A stretch of 64,000 bases of DNA from MedAcidi-G1 sp002294285 (lineage in GTDB: Bacteria > Actinomycetota > Acidimicrobiia > Acidimicrobiales > MedAcidi-G1), in the NCBI GenBank assembly GCA_963999645.1, contig CAXEUY010000006.1, forward strand, positions 44,490 through 108,489. The letters run 5' to 3'. Made by a program: the position numbers and the translations under genes. Positions 1 through 7,540 of the stretch are shown in pieces. The notes below the pieces were generated by a model that worked only from the letters and a program-made list of their open reading frames with translations, was not told the origin of the DNA and ran no database searches. The stretch's first letter is position 1. Each line of letters starts with the position of its first letter.

Positions 1-1070
1 TTCTCAATAACTTCTGGAAATGGAACCAATTCGTCAAGCACGGTTATAAACGATTGAAACAAGCCATCAATGGTAAAAAATGAGTCTGGTAAAGCAACTC
101 TTCTAACAACAGAACAACTTACATCTCCTTCATTCCACTGATCACCTACTAAACCACCAAACATTGACAAATAACCCTTAAGTATCACTGAAAGACCGCT
201 TATCCTCTCAGAGGTTCGTGTATTTGTCTTATGAGGCATAGCTGATGAACCAACTTGTCCCTCTTGGAAACCTTCTGAAAGTAAATTATGTCCAGCCATT
301 AATCTGATTGTCTTAGAAAAGTTTTCAGGTGCACTAGAGATCTGAACTAATGCAGCAATAACTTCAAAATCCAGTGACCGCGGGTACACCTGACCGACAG
401 AGTCTAAAATCTCATCAAATTCCAGAATTTCTGCTAAACGCTTTTCAATCAGATCTACTTTTTCAAAGTTGCCTTCAAATAAGTCCAACAAATCTTGTTG
501 AGTGCCTACAGCACCTTTAAGTCCTCTAAGTGGAAAATGATTGTATAAAAAATTTGCCTTGTTATAAGCATTGATAAGTTCTTCTGCTGTATTAGCAAAT
601 CTTTTACCAAGAGTCGTTGGCTGTGCTGCAACATTGTGTGTACGTCCCGTTAACATCAATGAAGAATTTTCAGCAGCAAGACGTCCCAATCTGCTCAATG
701 AGGCTACAACCAAATCTAAAACTAAATCTAAGCTTTTTTTAATTTGTAACTGTTCGACATTTTCTGTCAAATCTCTAGATGTCATCCCTTTATGGACATG
801 CTGATGTCCAGCTAATTCAGAGAATTCTTCTAAGCGAGCTTTAACATCATGACGAGTAATTTCTTCTCGCTTTCGAATCGAACCCAAATCGACTTTATGA
901 ATGGCTGATTCATAGTCCTTGATTACCTGATCATCAATTTCAATTCCAAACTCTTTTTGTGCTTTTAGTACAGCAACCCATAGTTCTCGTTCGAGAATTA
1001 CTCGCGATTCGGCTGACCAGATATCCACCATTTCCTGGCTTGCATAGCGACTAGCGAGAACATTTTCCAC
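1..1070 (-). CDS. purB: adenylosuccinate lyase (C-terminus beyond window)
   Basis: Adenylosuccinate lyase acts twice in purine synthesis: it releases fumarate from SAICAR and from adenylosuccinate. The reading frame is open from the left edge and gives about 356 residues; the C-terminal part lies outside the window. The fumarase/aspartase superfamily signature GSSAMPHKTN is encoded near position 240 and is followed by RTSERI. Residues RYASQEMVDIW near the N-terminus match the PurB start region. The proposed start is the GTG at 1068-1070; the frame stays open a few codons further upstream, so the start is not certain. The gene lies 73 bp downstream of purA on the same strand, so the last two steps to AMP are probably co-transcribed. 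Confidence 0.93.
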   Translation of the reverse strand, partial: MENVLASRYASQEMVDIWSAESRVILERELWVAVLKAQKEFGIEIDDQVIKDYESAIHKVDLGSIRKREEITRHDVKARLEEFSELAGHQHVHKGMTSRDLTENVEQLQIKKSLDLVLDLVVASLSRLGRLAAENSSLMLTGRTHNVAAQPTTLGKRFANTAEELINAYNKANFLYNHFPLRGLKGAVGTQQDLLDLFEGNFEKVDLIEKRLAEILEFDEILDSVGQVYPRSLDFEVIAALVQISSAPENFSKTIRLMAGHNLLSEGFQEGQVGSSAMPHKTNTRTSERISGLSVILKGYLSMFGGLVGDQWNEGDVSCSVVRRVALPDSFFTIDGLFQSFITVLDELVPFPEVIE

Positions 1071-1143
1071 AATCAAAACGAATTCATTCTATCTTGACGG
1101 CATCAGCATTTGATCAAATAACACAAACCTTCATTTAACCGCG

Positions 1144-2424
1144 TCAATTTTGACGGCTGAAATATTGATGGCGTCCTGGTCCAACTCCAACTAAGTCAAT
1201 AGGAATTTTTAAAAAATTCTCTATGAAATTCAAATAATTTTCAGCTTCTTCTGGAAGTTCAGATCTATTTTTTGTTTCTGACAAGTCACATTTCCAACCA
1301 GGAAATTCCTCATAAATTGGAACCGCTTTACTTTGTAAAGACTGATTACTGGGCATCCAATCTAATCTTTCACCATCGACTTCATAAGCAACACAAACCT
1401 TAATAGTTTCCAAGTCATCCAAAACATCAAGTTTTGCAATTGCAAGCTCGGTTAAAGAATTCACACGATTTGCATAACTAAGCATTACCAAATCGAGCCA
1501 ACCCACACGACGTCTACGACCTGTATTGGTTCCGTATTCATGACCTATGTCAATAAGGTGTTCACCAACTTCATCAAACAGTTCTGCTACAAAAGGTCCG
1601 GCCCCAACTCGTGTTGTATATGCCTTGGTTATTCCTATTATTCGATCAATATCAAGTGGACCAACACCAGATCCGGTACAAGCTCCCCCTGCAACAGGAT
1701 TTGAAGAAGTTACAAAAGGATAGGTTCCATAATCTAAATCAAGGAATGTAGCTTGAGCTCCTTCGAGTAAGACTCGTCTCTTTGCTGACAACTCTTCGTT
1801 AACTAAAAGAATGGTGTCTGCTATGTGAGGGACTATGCGGGGTGCATATTCGTCTAAATAAATCTTTGCAATTTGAGCTGGATCCATTGGTGAGTGATTA
1901 AAAACTTGAGTTAAAAGACCATTTATATAAGGCATCGTTGCTTCTAATTTCTGTGTAAAAACCTCACTATCGAGAAGATCTTGAACACGCAGGCCTATAC
2001 GTAAAGCTTTGTCGGCGTATGCGGGACCGATACCACGTTTAGTTGTGCCAATTTTCTCATCGCCGAGATAATTCTCATAAAGCGCATCTAATTCTTGGTG
2101 ATACGGAAGGATTAGGTGTGAGTTACCACTAATGCGCAATTTTTTTGTACTAATTCCACGTGATTCAAGGGCATCAATTTCTTCAATCAAAACACCTGGA
2201 TCAACTACAACTCCATTTCCTATTACTGGCGTCACATGCTCTGACAAAATTCCACTTGGGATTAGCTGCAGAGCAAAAGTTTCTCCATCAACTACCAAGG
2301 TGTGTCCTGCATTATGTCCACCTTGATAGCGAACAACCATCGACATGTCCTGAGCGACAAGATCGGTAAATTTACCCTTACCTTCATCACCCCATTGAGT
2401 TCCTACAACTACTGTTGCGGGCAC
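1144..2424 (-). CDS. purA: adenylosuccinate synthetase
   Basis: GTP-dependent ligase that makes adenylosuccinate from IMP and aspartate, the first committed step to AMP. The 426-residue length is normal for the family. The N-terminal P-loop GDEGKGK is at residues 12-18, the catalytic NAGHT follows near residue 38, and the IMP/aspartate-binding loop region GTNTGRRRRVGW is present. The GTG start is well placed: AGGAGG lies 6 bases upstream. purB follows on the same strand after 73 bp. The 253-bp gap upstream, towards hspR, contains a striking inverted repeat (2551-2577), so purA probably has its own promoter. Confidence 0.97.
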   Translation of the reverse strand: MPATVVVGTQWGDEGKGKFTDLVAQDMSMVVRYQGGHNAGHTLVVDGETFALQLIPSGILSEHVTPVIGNGVVVDPGVLIEEIDALESRGISTKKLRISGNSHLILPYHQELDALYENYLGDEKIGTTKRGIGPAYADKALRIGLRVQDLLDSEVFTQKLEATMPYINGLLTQVFNHSPMDPAQIAKIYLDEYAPRIVPHIADTILLVNEELSAKRRVLLEGAQATFLDLDYGTYPFVTSSNPVAGGACTGSGVGPLDIDRIIGITKAYTTRVGAGPFVAELFDEVGEHLIDIGHEYGTNTGRRRRVGWLDLVMLSYANRVNSLTELAIAKLDVLDDLETIKVCVAYEVDGERLDWMPSNQSLQSKAVPIYEEFPGWKCDLSETKNRSELPEEAENYLNFIENFLKIPIDLVGVGPGRHQYFSRQN

Positions 2425-2550
2425 ATTAATCCTCCTAGATAGGGATTATTACTCGCTGATCTTAACCTAATCTTTCATTTTTTTCCGTTACTTATTTCAC
2501 AACTTCAAAGAATTAAACAGTAAATCCTTAGTTCATAGAACTAAAGATTT

Positions 2551-2577
2551 ACTTTTCCACATGGCCTGTGGAAAAGT
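2551..2577. repeat. perfect inverted repeat with DnaA-box-like arms
   Basis: Two perfect 11-bp arms, ACTTTTCCACA and TGTGGAAAAGT, are separated by 5 bp. Each arm contains TTTTCCACA, one base from the DnaA box TTATCCACA. The repeat lies between the end of the hspR operon and the purA start, both on the minus strand. It could be a terminator for hspR, but no clear T-run follows on the minus strand. It could also be a pair of weak DnaA-binding sites or an operator for purA. Confidence 0.6.
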
Positions 2578-2677
2578 CTTCTATACCCTTTCAGACAAAG
2601 GGGTCAATTGTGGAATGAAATCTATTTGTAATCTTTTTTTACTAAATATTTGGGAGAAAATCTCCTAAAACTGCAGG

Positions 2678-3061
2678 TCAAGGCCTTTTCTGCTGCCGAA
2701 GTAAAGTGACACTTTGCTGAATTGGAACAAGATCTCGTCGATACTGTCGATGCACTTCGGTCACCGCCTCAGCTATTTTATTTTTTGCTATCTCAAGTTC
2801 TCTATTTAGACGAATTACTTCAGCTTCAAGTTCTAAAATGCGCTTAACTCCTTGCAAATTCAAACCATCAGAAGTTAAATCTGCAATCCTGCGGAGGAGT
2901 CTTATATCGGCATCGCTGTACCTACGATTTCCTCCAGCTGTTCTAGCTGGATCTAGCAATCCGCGACTTTCATAAATACGTAAAGTTTGAGGATGCATCC
3001 CAGAAAGTTCAGCCGCAACTGAGATGACATAAACTGCTTGATCAGGTTGTGGTCGTTCCAT
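2678..3061 (-). CDS. hspR: MerR-family heat-shock repressor HspR
   Basis: HspR represses the dnaK operon in Actinobacteria, usually with DnaK as co-repressor. The protein has 127 residues from the chosen ATG. A MerR-type winged helix-turn-helix occupies about residues 10-80 (YVISVAAELSGMHPQTLRIYE, then GNRRYSDADIRLLRRIADL). A coiled-coil helix follows. This matches HspR in length and in its position as last gene after dnaJ. The ATG at 3061 is preferred over an upstream in-frame start because AGGGGA lies about 8 bases before it. There are 68 bp between dnaJ and this start, with an imperfect HAIR-like repeat inside, so autoregulation from an internal promoter is possible. Confidence 0.87.
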   Translation of the reverse strand: MERPQPDQAVYVISVAAELSGMHPQTLRIYESRGLLDPARTAGGNRRYSDADIRLLRRIADLTSDGLNLQGVKRILELEAEVIRLNRELEIAKNKIAEAVTEVHRQYRRDLVPIQQSVTLLRQQKRP

Positions 3062-3076
3062 ATATATTTTCCCCTG

Positions 3077-3095
3077 CTTGAGCGGCAAAACTCAA
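3077..3095. promoter_or_regulatory. HAIR-like inverted repeat, possible HspR operator
   Basis: CTTGAG is followed after 8 bases by CTCAA. The known HspR operator HAIR is CTTGAG-N9-CTCAAG, so the left half-site is perfect, while the spacer is one base short and the last G is a C. A further CTCAAG lies at 3100-3105. The site is immediately upstream of the hspR ribosome-binding site. No such repeat was seen upstream of dnaK. Confidence 0.4.
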
Positions 3096-3129
3096 CACAC
3101 TCAAGACACTAGCTTTTTTAATCAATTTT

Positions 3130-4017
3130 TTAATCCTTGGGCGAATTTTTTGACATCACATCAGCCAATTCTTCAACTAATGCCATTTCTTTCTCGTTCA
3201 TTTCTGTTGGAATTTGAACTTCGACTGTTACCAAGAGGTCTCCAACAACCTCAGACCTGGTAACTCCTCTTCCTTTTACTCTAAATGTTCTGCCATTTGG
3301 CGTTCCAGCAGGAATACGTAACTTGACTTTACTACCGTCCAGAGTGGTGACTTTTATCTCAGACCCAAGCGCAAGCTGGGGAAAAGTTACTGGAAAAATT
3401 AAGGTCAGATTATTTCCATCACGTCCAAAAAGTTCATGTGGTTCTACCTCTACGATTACAAATAAGTCCCCAGGACCGGCAGGACCAGATTGACCTTTTC
3501 CTTTTACTCTTACCCTTTGACCGTTCTCAACGCCAGCAGGAATCTTTACTTTTACGGATGTGGAACTTTTTCCTTCAATGTTTCCTAATGTCAAAGTCGT
3601 TGTAATGCCATTAATAGCTTCCATAAATGAAAGAGAAAGGGAAGCTTCGAGATCTAAACCTCTTTGTCTGCCCATATTTGGTTGGTTCCCAAAAAAATTA
3701 CCAAAAAGATCACTTATGTCAAAAGGCATACCACCTGAACGAAAACTGCCAAAATCTGAATTGAAACCTGCGCCAACAGGACCTAAACGCCGAATCTCGT
3801 CATACTCAGAACGTTTCTTTTCATCACCAATAACGTCATATGCAGCTGAAATTTCCTTAAACTTTCTCTCAGCTTCTTGATCATTAGGATTTGCATCCGG
3901 ATGTAGCTTGCGGGCGAGTTTTCGGTATGTCTTTGTTATTTCCTTAGATGATGCAGTGTCTGAAACCCCGAGAATCTTATAAAAATCCTTTTCCAACCAA
4001 TCTTTTTGAACACTCAC
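3130..4017 (-). CDS. dnaJ: DnaJ-family co-chaperone lacking the zinc finger
   Basis: J-domain co-chaperone that delivers clients to DnaK and stimulates its ATPase. The J domain is at about residues 10-75 with the essential HPD at 39-41. A Gly/Phe-rich stretch follows at about 78-115, then two C-terminal beta-domains with the repeated IPAG...NG(Q/R)..RVKGKG pattern. There is not a single cysteine in the 295 residues, so the four CxxCxGxG zinc-binding repeats of classical DnaJ are absent. This is the CbpA-like (class B) architecture. The gene nevertheless sits in the dnaK-grpE-dnaJ-hspR operon, where actinobacterial DnaJ1 normally carries the zinc finger. The start is GTG, 20 bp after grpE. Confidence 0.9.
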   Translation of the reverse strand: MSVQKDWLEKDFYKILGVSDTASSKEITKTYRKLARKLHPDANPNDQEAERKFKEISAAYDVIGDEKKRSEYDEIRRLGPVGAGFNSDFGSFRSGGMPFDISDLFGNFFGNQPNMGRQRGLDLEASLSLSFMEAINGITTTLTLGNIEGKSSTSVKVKIPAGVENGQRVRVKGKGQSGPAGPGDLFVIVEVEPHELFGRDGNNLTLIFPVTFPQLALGSEIKVTTLDGSKVKLRIPAGTPNGRTFRVKGRGVTRSEVVGDLLVTVEVQIPTEMNEKEMALVEELADVMSKNSPKD

Positions 4018-4037
4018 TTAATATCTCGCTAATGCCA

Positions 4038-4646
4038 CTAGCCGCGTACTTTGACCATGGCAGGGCGAAGTATTTTACCTTCCCAAAAATATCCCTGTCT
4101 TAGCACTTCGATTACTAACTGGCCTTCGTCTTCTTCATCTCCAGGTTCATGAGAAATAGCTTCATGGATGGACGGGTCAAATTTTTCTAAAGCTGTCCCA
4201 ACAAGTTTTAAACCTTCAACTTCTAAAGAGTCAATTAGTGCTTTTCTAATAGCCACCACATCATCAGCTCCTTGTGCAACAGCGGCATCACATGCATCGA
4301 GCACCGGAAGAAGTTTTTCAACTAAATCTCCACGCGCATGAATACGTGTTTCATCGATTCTTTTGTCTGTGCGCTTTTTGTAATTATCGAATTCAGCCTT
4401 GACACTTTGTAAGAGATTTAAATATTCATCACGTTCTAGCAATATTTCATCAATAGATATACCAGTCAAAGGTTCGATATCATCTACATCTTTCTCTATT
4501 TCGCTCTCTGCAGATGAATCGATTAAGTCATCGTCAGGTTTTTGTTCTGATTCCATTCCATTTGCTGCAATGTCTTGGCGTTGCTCTTCTGGAATTTCAT
4601 GAGAAGTTTCATTCTCATGTTTTTCTTCCGGTCCTAATGAATTCAC
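4038..4646 (-). CDS. grpE: nucleotide exchange factor GrpE
   Basis: GrpE releases ADP from DnaK. The protein has 202 residues: an acidic, low-complexity N-terminal tail (about 1-60), a long coiled-coil helix (about 65-130, including LLQSVKAEFDNYKKRTDKR), and the C-terminal beta-domain ending in GKILRPAMVKV, the typical GrpE terminus. The GTG start overlaps the dnaK stop by 4 bases (GTGA), so translation is probably coupled. It is the second gene of the dnaK operon. Confidence 0.95.
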   Translation of the reverse strand: MNSLGPEEKHENETSHEIPEEQRQDIAANGMESEQKPDDDLIDSSAESEIEKDVDDIEPLTGISIDEILLERDEYLNLLQSVKAEFDNYKKRTDKRIDETRIHARGDLVEKLLPVLDACDAAVAQGADDVVAIRKALIDSLEVEGLKLVGTALEKFDPSIHEAISHEPGDEEDEGQLVIEVLRQGYFWEGKILRPAMVKVRG

Positions 4647-6451
4647 TGTTCATCTACAATTTCAGCATCTACAACATCATCATTTCCTGGACTTTGAGAC
4701 TCGGAGTTTTCTTGAGCGGCAGATTCATAAATCCTTTGTCCAAATTCTTGACTAGCCATCATCAATGCTTCCGTAGAATTTTTTATTGCTTCGATATCGT
4801 CACTATCTAACAATGATTTAAGTTCAGTCAATTTTTCCTGAACATTACTTTTCTCTTCTTCGGTAATGTTCTCGGCCTGCTCAGCGAGCATCTTTTCAGT
4901 TTGATACACAAGGTTGTCGGCATTATTTCTAATTTCAGCCTCTTCTCGTCTCGACTTGTCTTCTTCTGCATGAGTTTCGGCGTCTTGAACCATCTGATCA
5001 ATAACATCTTTATCCAAAGCTGACTGTCCTGTAATAGTCATCGACTGCTCATTGTTAGTAGCTTTATCTTTCGCCGAAACATGGACAATTCCATTTGCGT
5101 CAATGTCAAAAGTCACCTCTATCTGAGGCATTCCACGCGGTGCCGGAGGAATGTCAACCAATTGAAATTTTCCTAAAGTTTTATTGAACTGGGACATTTC
5201 TCTTTCACCTTGCAATACATGTATCTCTACAGATGGTTGACTATCTTCAGCTGTTGTAAAAATTTCTGACTTCTGTATAGGAATAGTTGTATTACGCTCA
5301 ATAAGTTTTGTCATTACACCACCTTTTGTTTCTATTCCTAGGGATAGCGGTGTTACATCTAGTAATAGAACATCTTTAACTTCACCTACAAGAACACCAG
5401 CTTGAACAGCTGCACCAACAGCAACTACTTCGTCAGGATTTACATTTTTGCTGGGATCACTACCTGAAATTTCTTTTACTAGATCAACAACTGCAGGCAT
5501 ACGCGTAGAACCTCCAACAAGTACTACGTGATCTATCTCACCTTTGCCTACATCTGCATCTGTAATTGCTTGCTCAAACGGACCACGGCATCTTTTCAAA
5601 AGTTCTGCGGTTAACTCATGAAATTTTGCTCTGGTTAATGAATAGTCCAAATGTAAAGGACCACCATCCGTAGCTGTAATAAAAGGAAGATTTATCTGTG
5701 TCTGCTGAACTTGTGACAATTCAATCTTGGCTTTTTCTGCTGCTTCCTTAAGACGTTGTGTTGCCATTGGGTCAGAAGATAAATCAACACCATGGTCGTT
5801 CTTGAATGAGTTGACTAACCATTCAATAATTGCTTCATCCCAATCATCTCCACCCAGATTTGTATCTCCATGTGTAGATTTGACTTCAAATACTCCATCA
5901 CCTATTTCAAGAATAGAAACATCAAATGTTCCGCCTCCTAAATCAAAAACCAAAATTGTTTGATCAGAGTCTTCTTTGTCTAGGCCATAGGCCAATGCAG
6001 CAGCTGTAGGTTCATTAATTATTCTCAAAACTTCTAAGCCCGCTACTTGTCCCGCTTCTTTTGTTGCAGTTCTTTGAGCATCGTCAAAATATGCAGGGAC
6101 TGTAATAACAGCTTCAGTAACAGGGGTTCCCAAATAGGCTTCTGCGTCTCTTTTCAATTTTTGTAGAGTTCTGGCAGAAATTTCTTGTGCTGTGTAACCC
6201 TTATCGTCTATTTCTTTTTTCCACCCGGTTCCCATATGTCTTTTAACTGATCTGATCGTGCGATCTGGATTCGTAATTGCTTGTCTTTTCGCTACTTCCC
6301 CTACTAAAACTTCTCCATCTTTTGAAAAAGCAACAACAGAAGGAGTTGTGCGTGAACCTTCTGCATTTGCTATAACTACTGGATCACCGCCTTCAAGTAC
6401 GCTCACGACTGAGTTAGTTGTACCTAAATCGATTCCTACAGCTTTACCCAT
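4643..6451 (-). CDS. dnaK: molecular chaperone DnaK (Hsp70)
   Basis: ATP-driven chaperone of nascent and stress-damaged proteins. It has 602 residues from the chosen start. The phosphate-binding motif GIDLGTTNSVVSV is at the N-terminus and VFDLGGGTFDVSIL follows in the ATPase domain. The substrate-binding domain and helical lid come after, and the protein ends in the typical DVVDAEIVDEQ tail. The ATG at 6451 is chosen because AGGAGA stands 5 bases upstream and homologs begin MGKAVGIDLG; the frame extends 21 codons further without support. It is first in the operon with grpE, dnaJ and hspR, and divergent from the phosphoglycerate mutase gene. Confidence 0.97.
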   Translation of the reverse strand: MGKAVGIDLGTTNSVVSVLEGGDPVVIANAEGSRTTPSVVAFSKDGEVLVGEVAKRQAITNPDRTIRSVKRHMGTGWKKEIDDKGYTAQEISARTLQKLKRDAEAYLGTPVTEAVITVPAYFDDAQRTATKEAGQVAGLEVLRIINEPTAAALAYGLDKEDSDQTILVFDLGGGTFDVSILEIGDGVFEVKSTHGDTNLGGDDWDEAIIEWLVNSFKNDHGVDLSSDPMATQRLKEAAEKAKIELSQVQQTQINLPFITATDGGPLHLDYSLTRAKFHELTAELLKRCRGPFEQAITDADVGKGEIDHVVLVGGSTRMPAVVDLVKEISGSDPSKNVNPDEVVAVGAAVQAGVLVGEVKDVLLLDVTPLSLGIETKGGVMTKLIERNTTIPIQKSEIFTTAEDSQPSVEIHVLQGEREMSQFNKTLGKFQLVDIPPAPRGMPQIEVTFDIDANGIVHVSAKDKATNNEQSMTITGQSALDKDVIDQMVQDAETHAEEDKSRREEAEIRNNADNLVYQTEKMLAEQAENITEEEKSNVQEKLTELKSLLDSDDIEAIKNSTEALMMASQEFGQRIYESAAQENSESQSPGNDDVVDAEIVDEQ

Positions 6452-6648
6452 GTTTTTCTCCTGATTTCTCATGATTATGAATTTCACAACAAAAGGTCTT
6501 TCCTTATGAAGCAAAATGTAATTTTATATCATATCTATACTATTTTCTAAGTAGGATCTACTATATAATCTTTAGTGGGGTATTAGCAACTTTTATTCTG
6601 TGTTTTTTGAGTAATGTTAAAGAAATAGAAAAAATAGCGGGTTTCTCG

Positions 6649-7398
6649 ATGCCAACACTAATTCTCCTCCGACACGGACAAAGTCAATGGAACAAGAAAA
6701 ATCTCTTCACGGGTTGGTATGACTGTGATTTAACAGATTTAGGTGAAAAAGAAGCCCTTGAAGCCGGAAAACTTCTTCTTAAAGCTGATTTAATACCAGA
6801 TGTAATACATAGTTCTTTACAAAAAAGGGCTATAAGGACAGCTCAATTAGTAAATCAGTGTTTTAAAAATGAAGCGTCAATTAACCAAGATTGGCGTCTT
6901 AACGAAAGGCATTACGGAAACCTTACAGGCATGAACAAAAAAGAAGCCAAAGAGATATTCGGTGAGGAAAGGATCCAAAAGTGGAGAAGAGGATATCGCA
7001 CTCCACCTCCTCCAATAAGCGACGACAACAAATTTAACCCAAATAACGATGACCTATATGCAGAGATTCCCGAGAAATCTATTCCGTTAAGTGAATGTTT
7101 AGCTGATGTTGTTGAACGGTTGATTCCTTACTGGGAATCCAAAATTGTTCCTGATCTTAAATCCGGAAAAAAAGTTCTTGTCGCTGCACATGGAAACAGT
7201 CTTCGAGCACTTTGTAAACACCTTGATGAAATCGGAGATAATGAAATTGCACAACTAAACATTCCGACAGGTGTGCCTTTCGTATATGAACTTGATGACA
7301 GGCTCAATCCAAAAATCAAAAAACCTGTCCTAGAAAGAGCAGTCGACCCCGGATCTGCTCTTTTAAAAGCAGATTTGGTAAAGAAACAGGTCCATTAG
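6649..7398 (+). CDS. gpmA: 2,3-bisphosphoglycerate-dependent phosphoglycerate mutase
   Basis: Glycolytic/gluconeogenic mutase interconverting 3- and 2-phosphoglycerate through a phosphohistidine. It has 249 residues from the ATG at 6649. The RHG motif with catalytic His9 is followed by GQSQWNKKNLFTGW. The family motifs NERHYGNLTG and AHGNSLRAL, containing the second active-site histidine, are also present. The ATG is preferred because family members begin M-x-x-L-x-L-x-RHG; a TTG at 6607 would add 14 residues, and neither start has a strong ribosome-binding site. It shares a divergent promoter region with dnaK. Confidence 0.93.
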   Translation: MPTLILLRHGQSQWNKKNLFTGWYDCDLTDLGEKEALEAGKLLLKADLIPDVIHSSLQKRAIRTAQLVNQCFKNEASINQDWRLNERHYGNLTGMNKKEAKEIFGEERIQKWRRGYRTPPPPISDDNKFNPNNDDLYAEIPEKSIPLSECLADVVERLIPYWESKIVPDLKSGKKVLVAAHGNSLRALCKHLDEIGDNEIAQLNIPTGVPFVYELDDRLNPKIKKPVLERAVDPGSALLKADLVKKQVH

Positions 7399-7540
7399 TA
7401 AATGTTCAAAGAATCAATGTAAATCTTCTATTATTTCTAGAATTGCTAGATAGTTTTTCTAGAATAAAGCAAATATAAAAGTTGCGCTTAATTGCTAAAA
7501 AATTATGTAGCAGCCAGATATACGATAGGGTCCTCGATTA

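Noticed and set aside
571..804. 77-codon plus-strand open frame
   Set aside because: Antisense to purB, whose signature motifs are clear.
6452..6648. HspR (HAIR) or CIRCE operator upstream of dnaK
   Set aside because: Neither consensus was found in the dnaK-gpmA divergent region.
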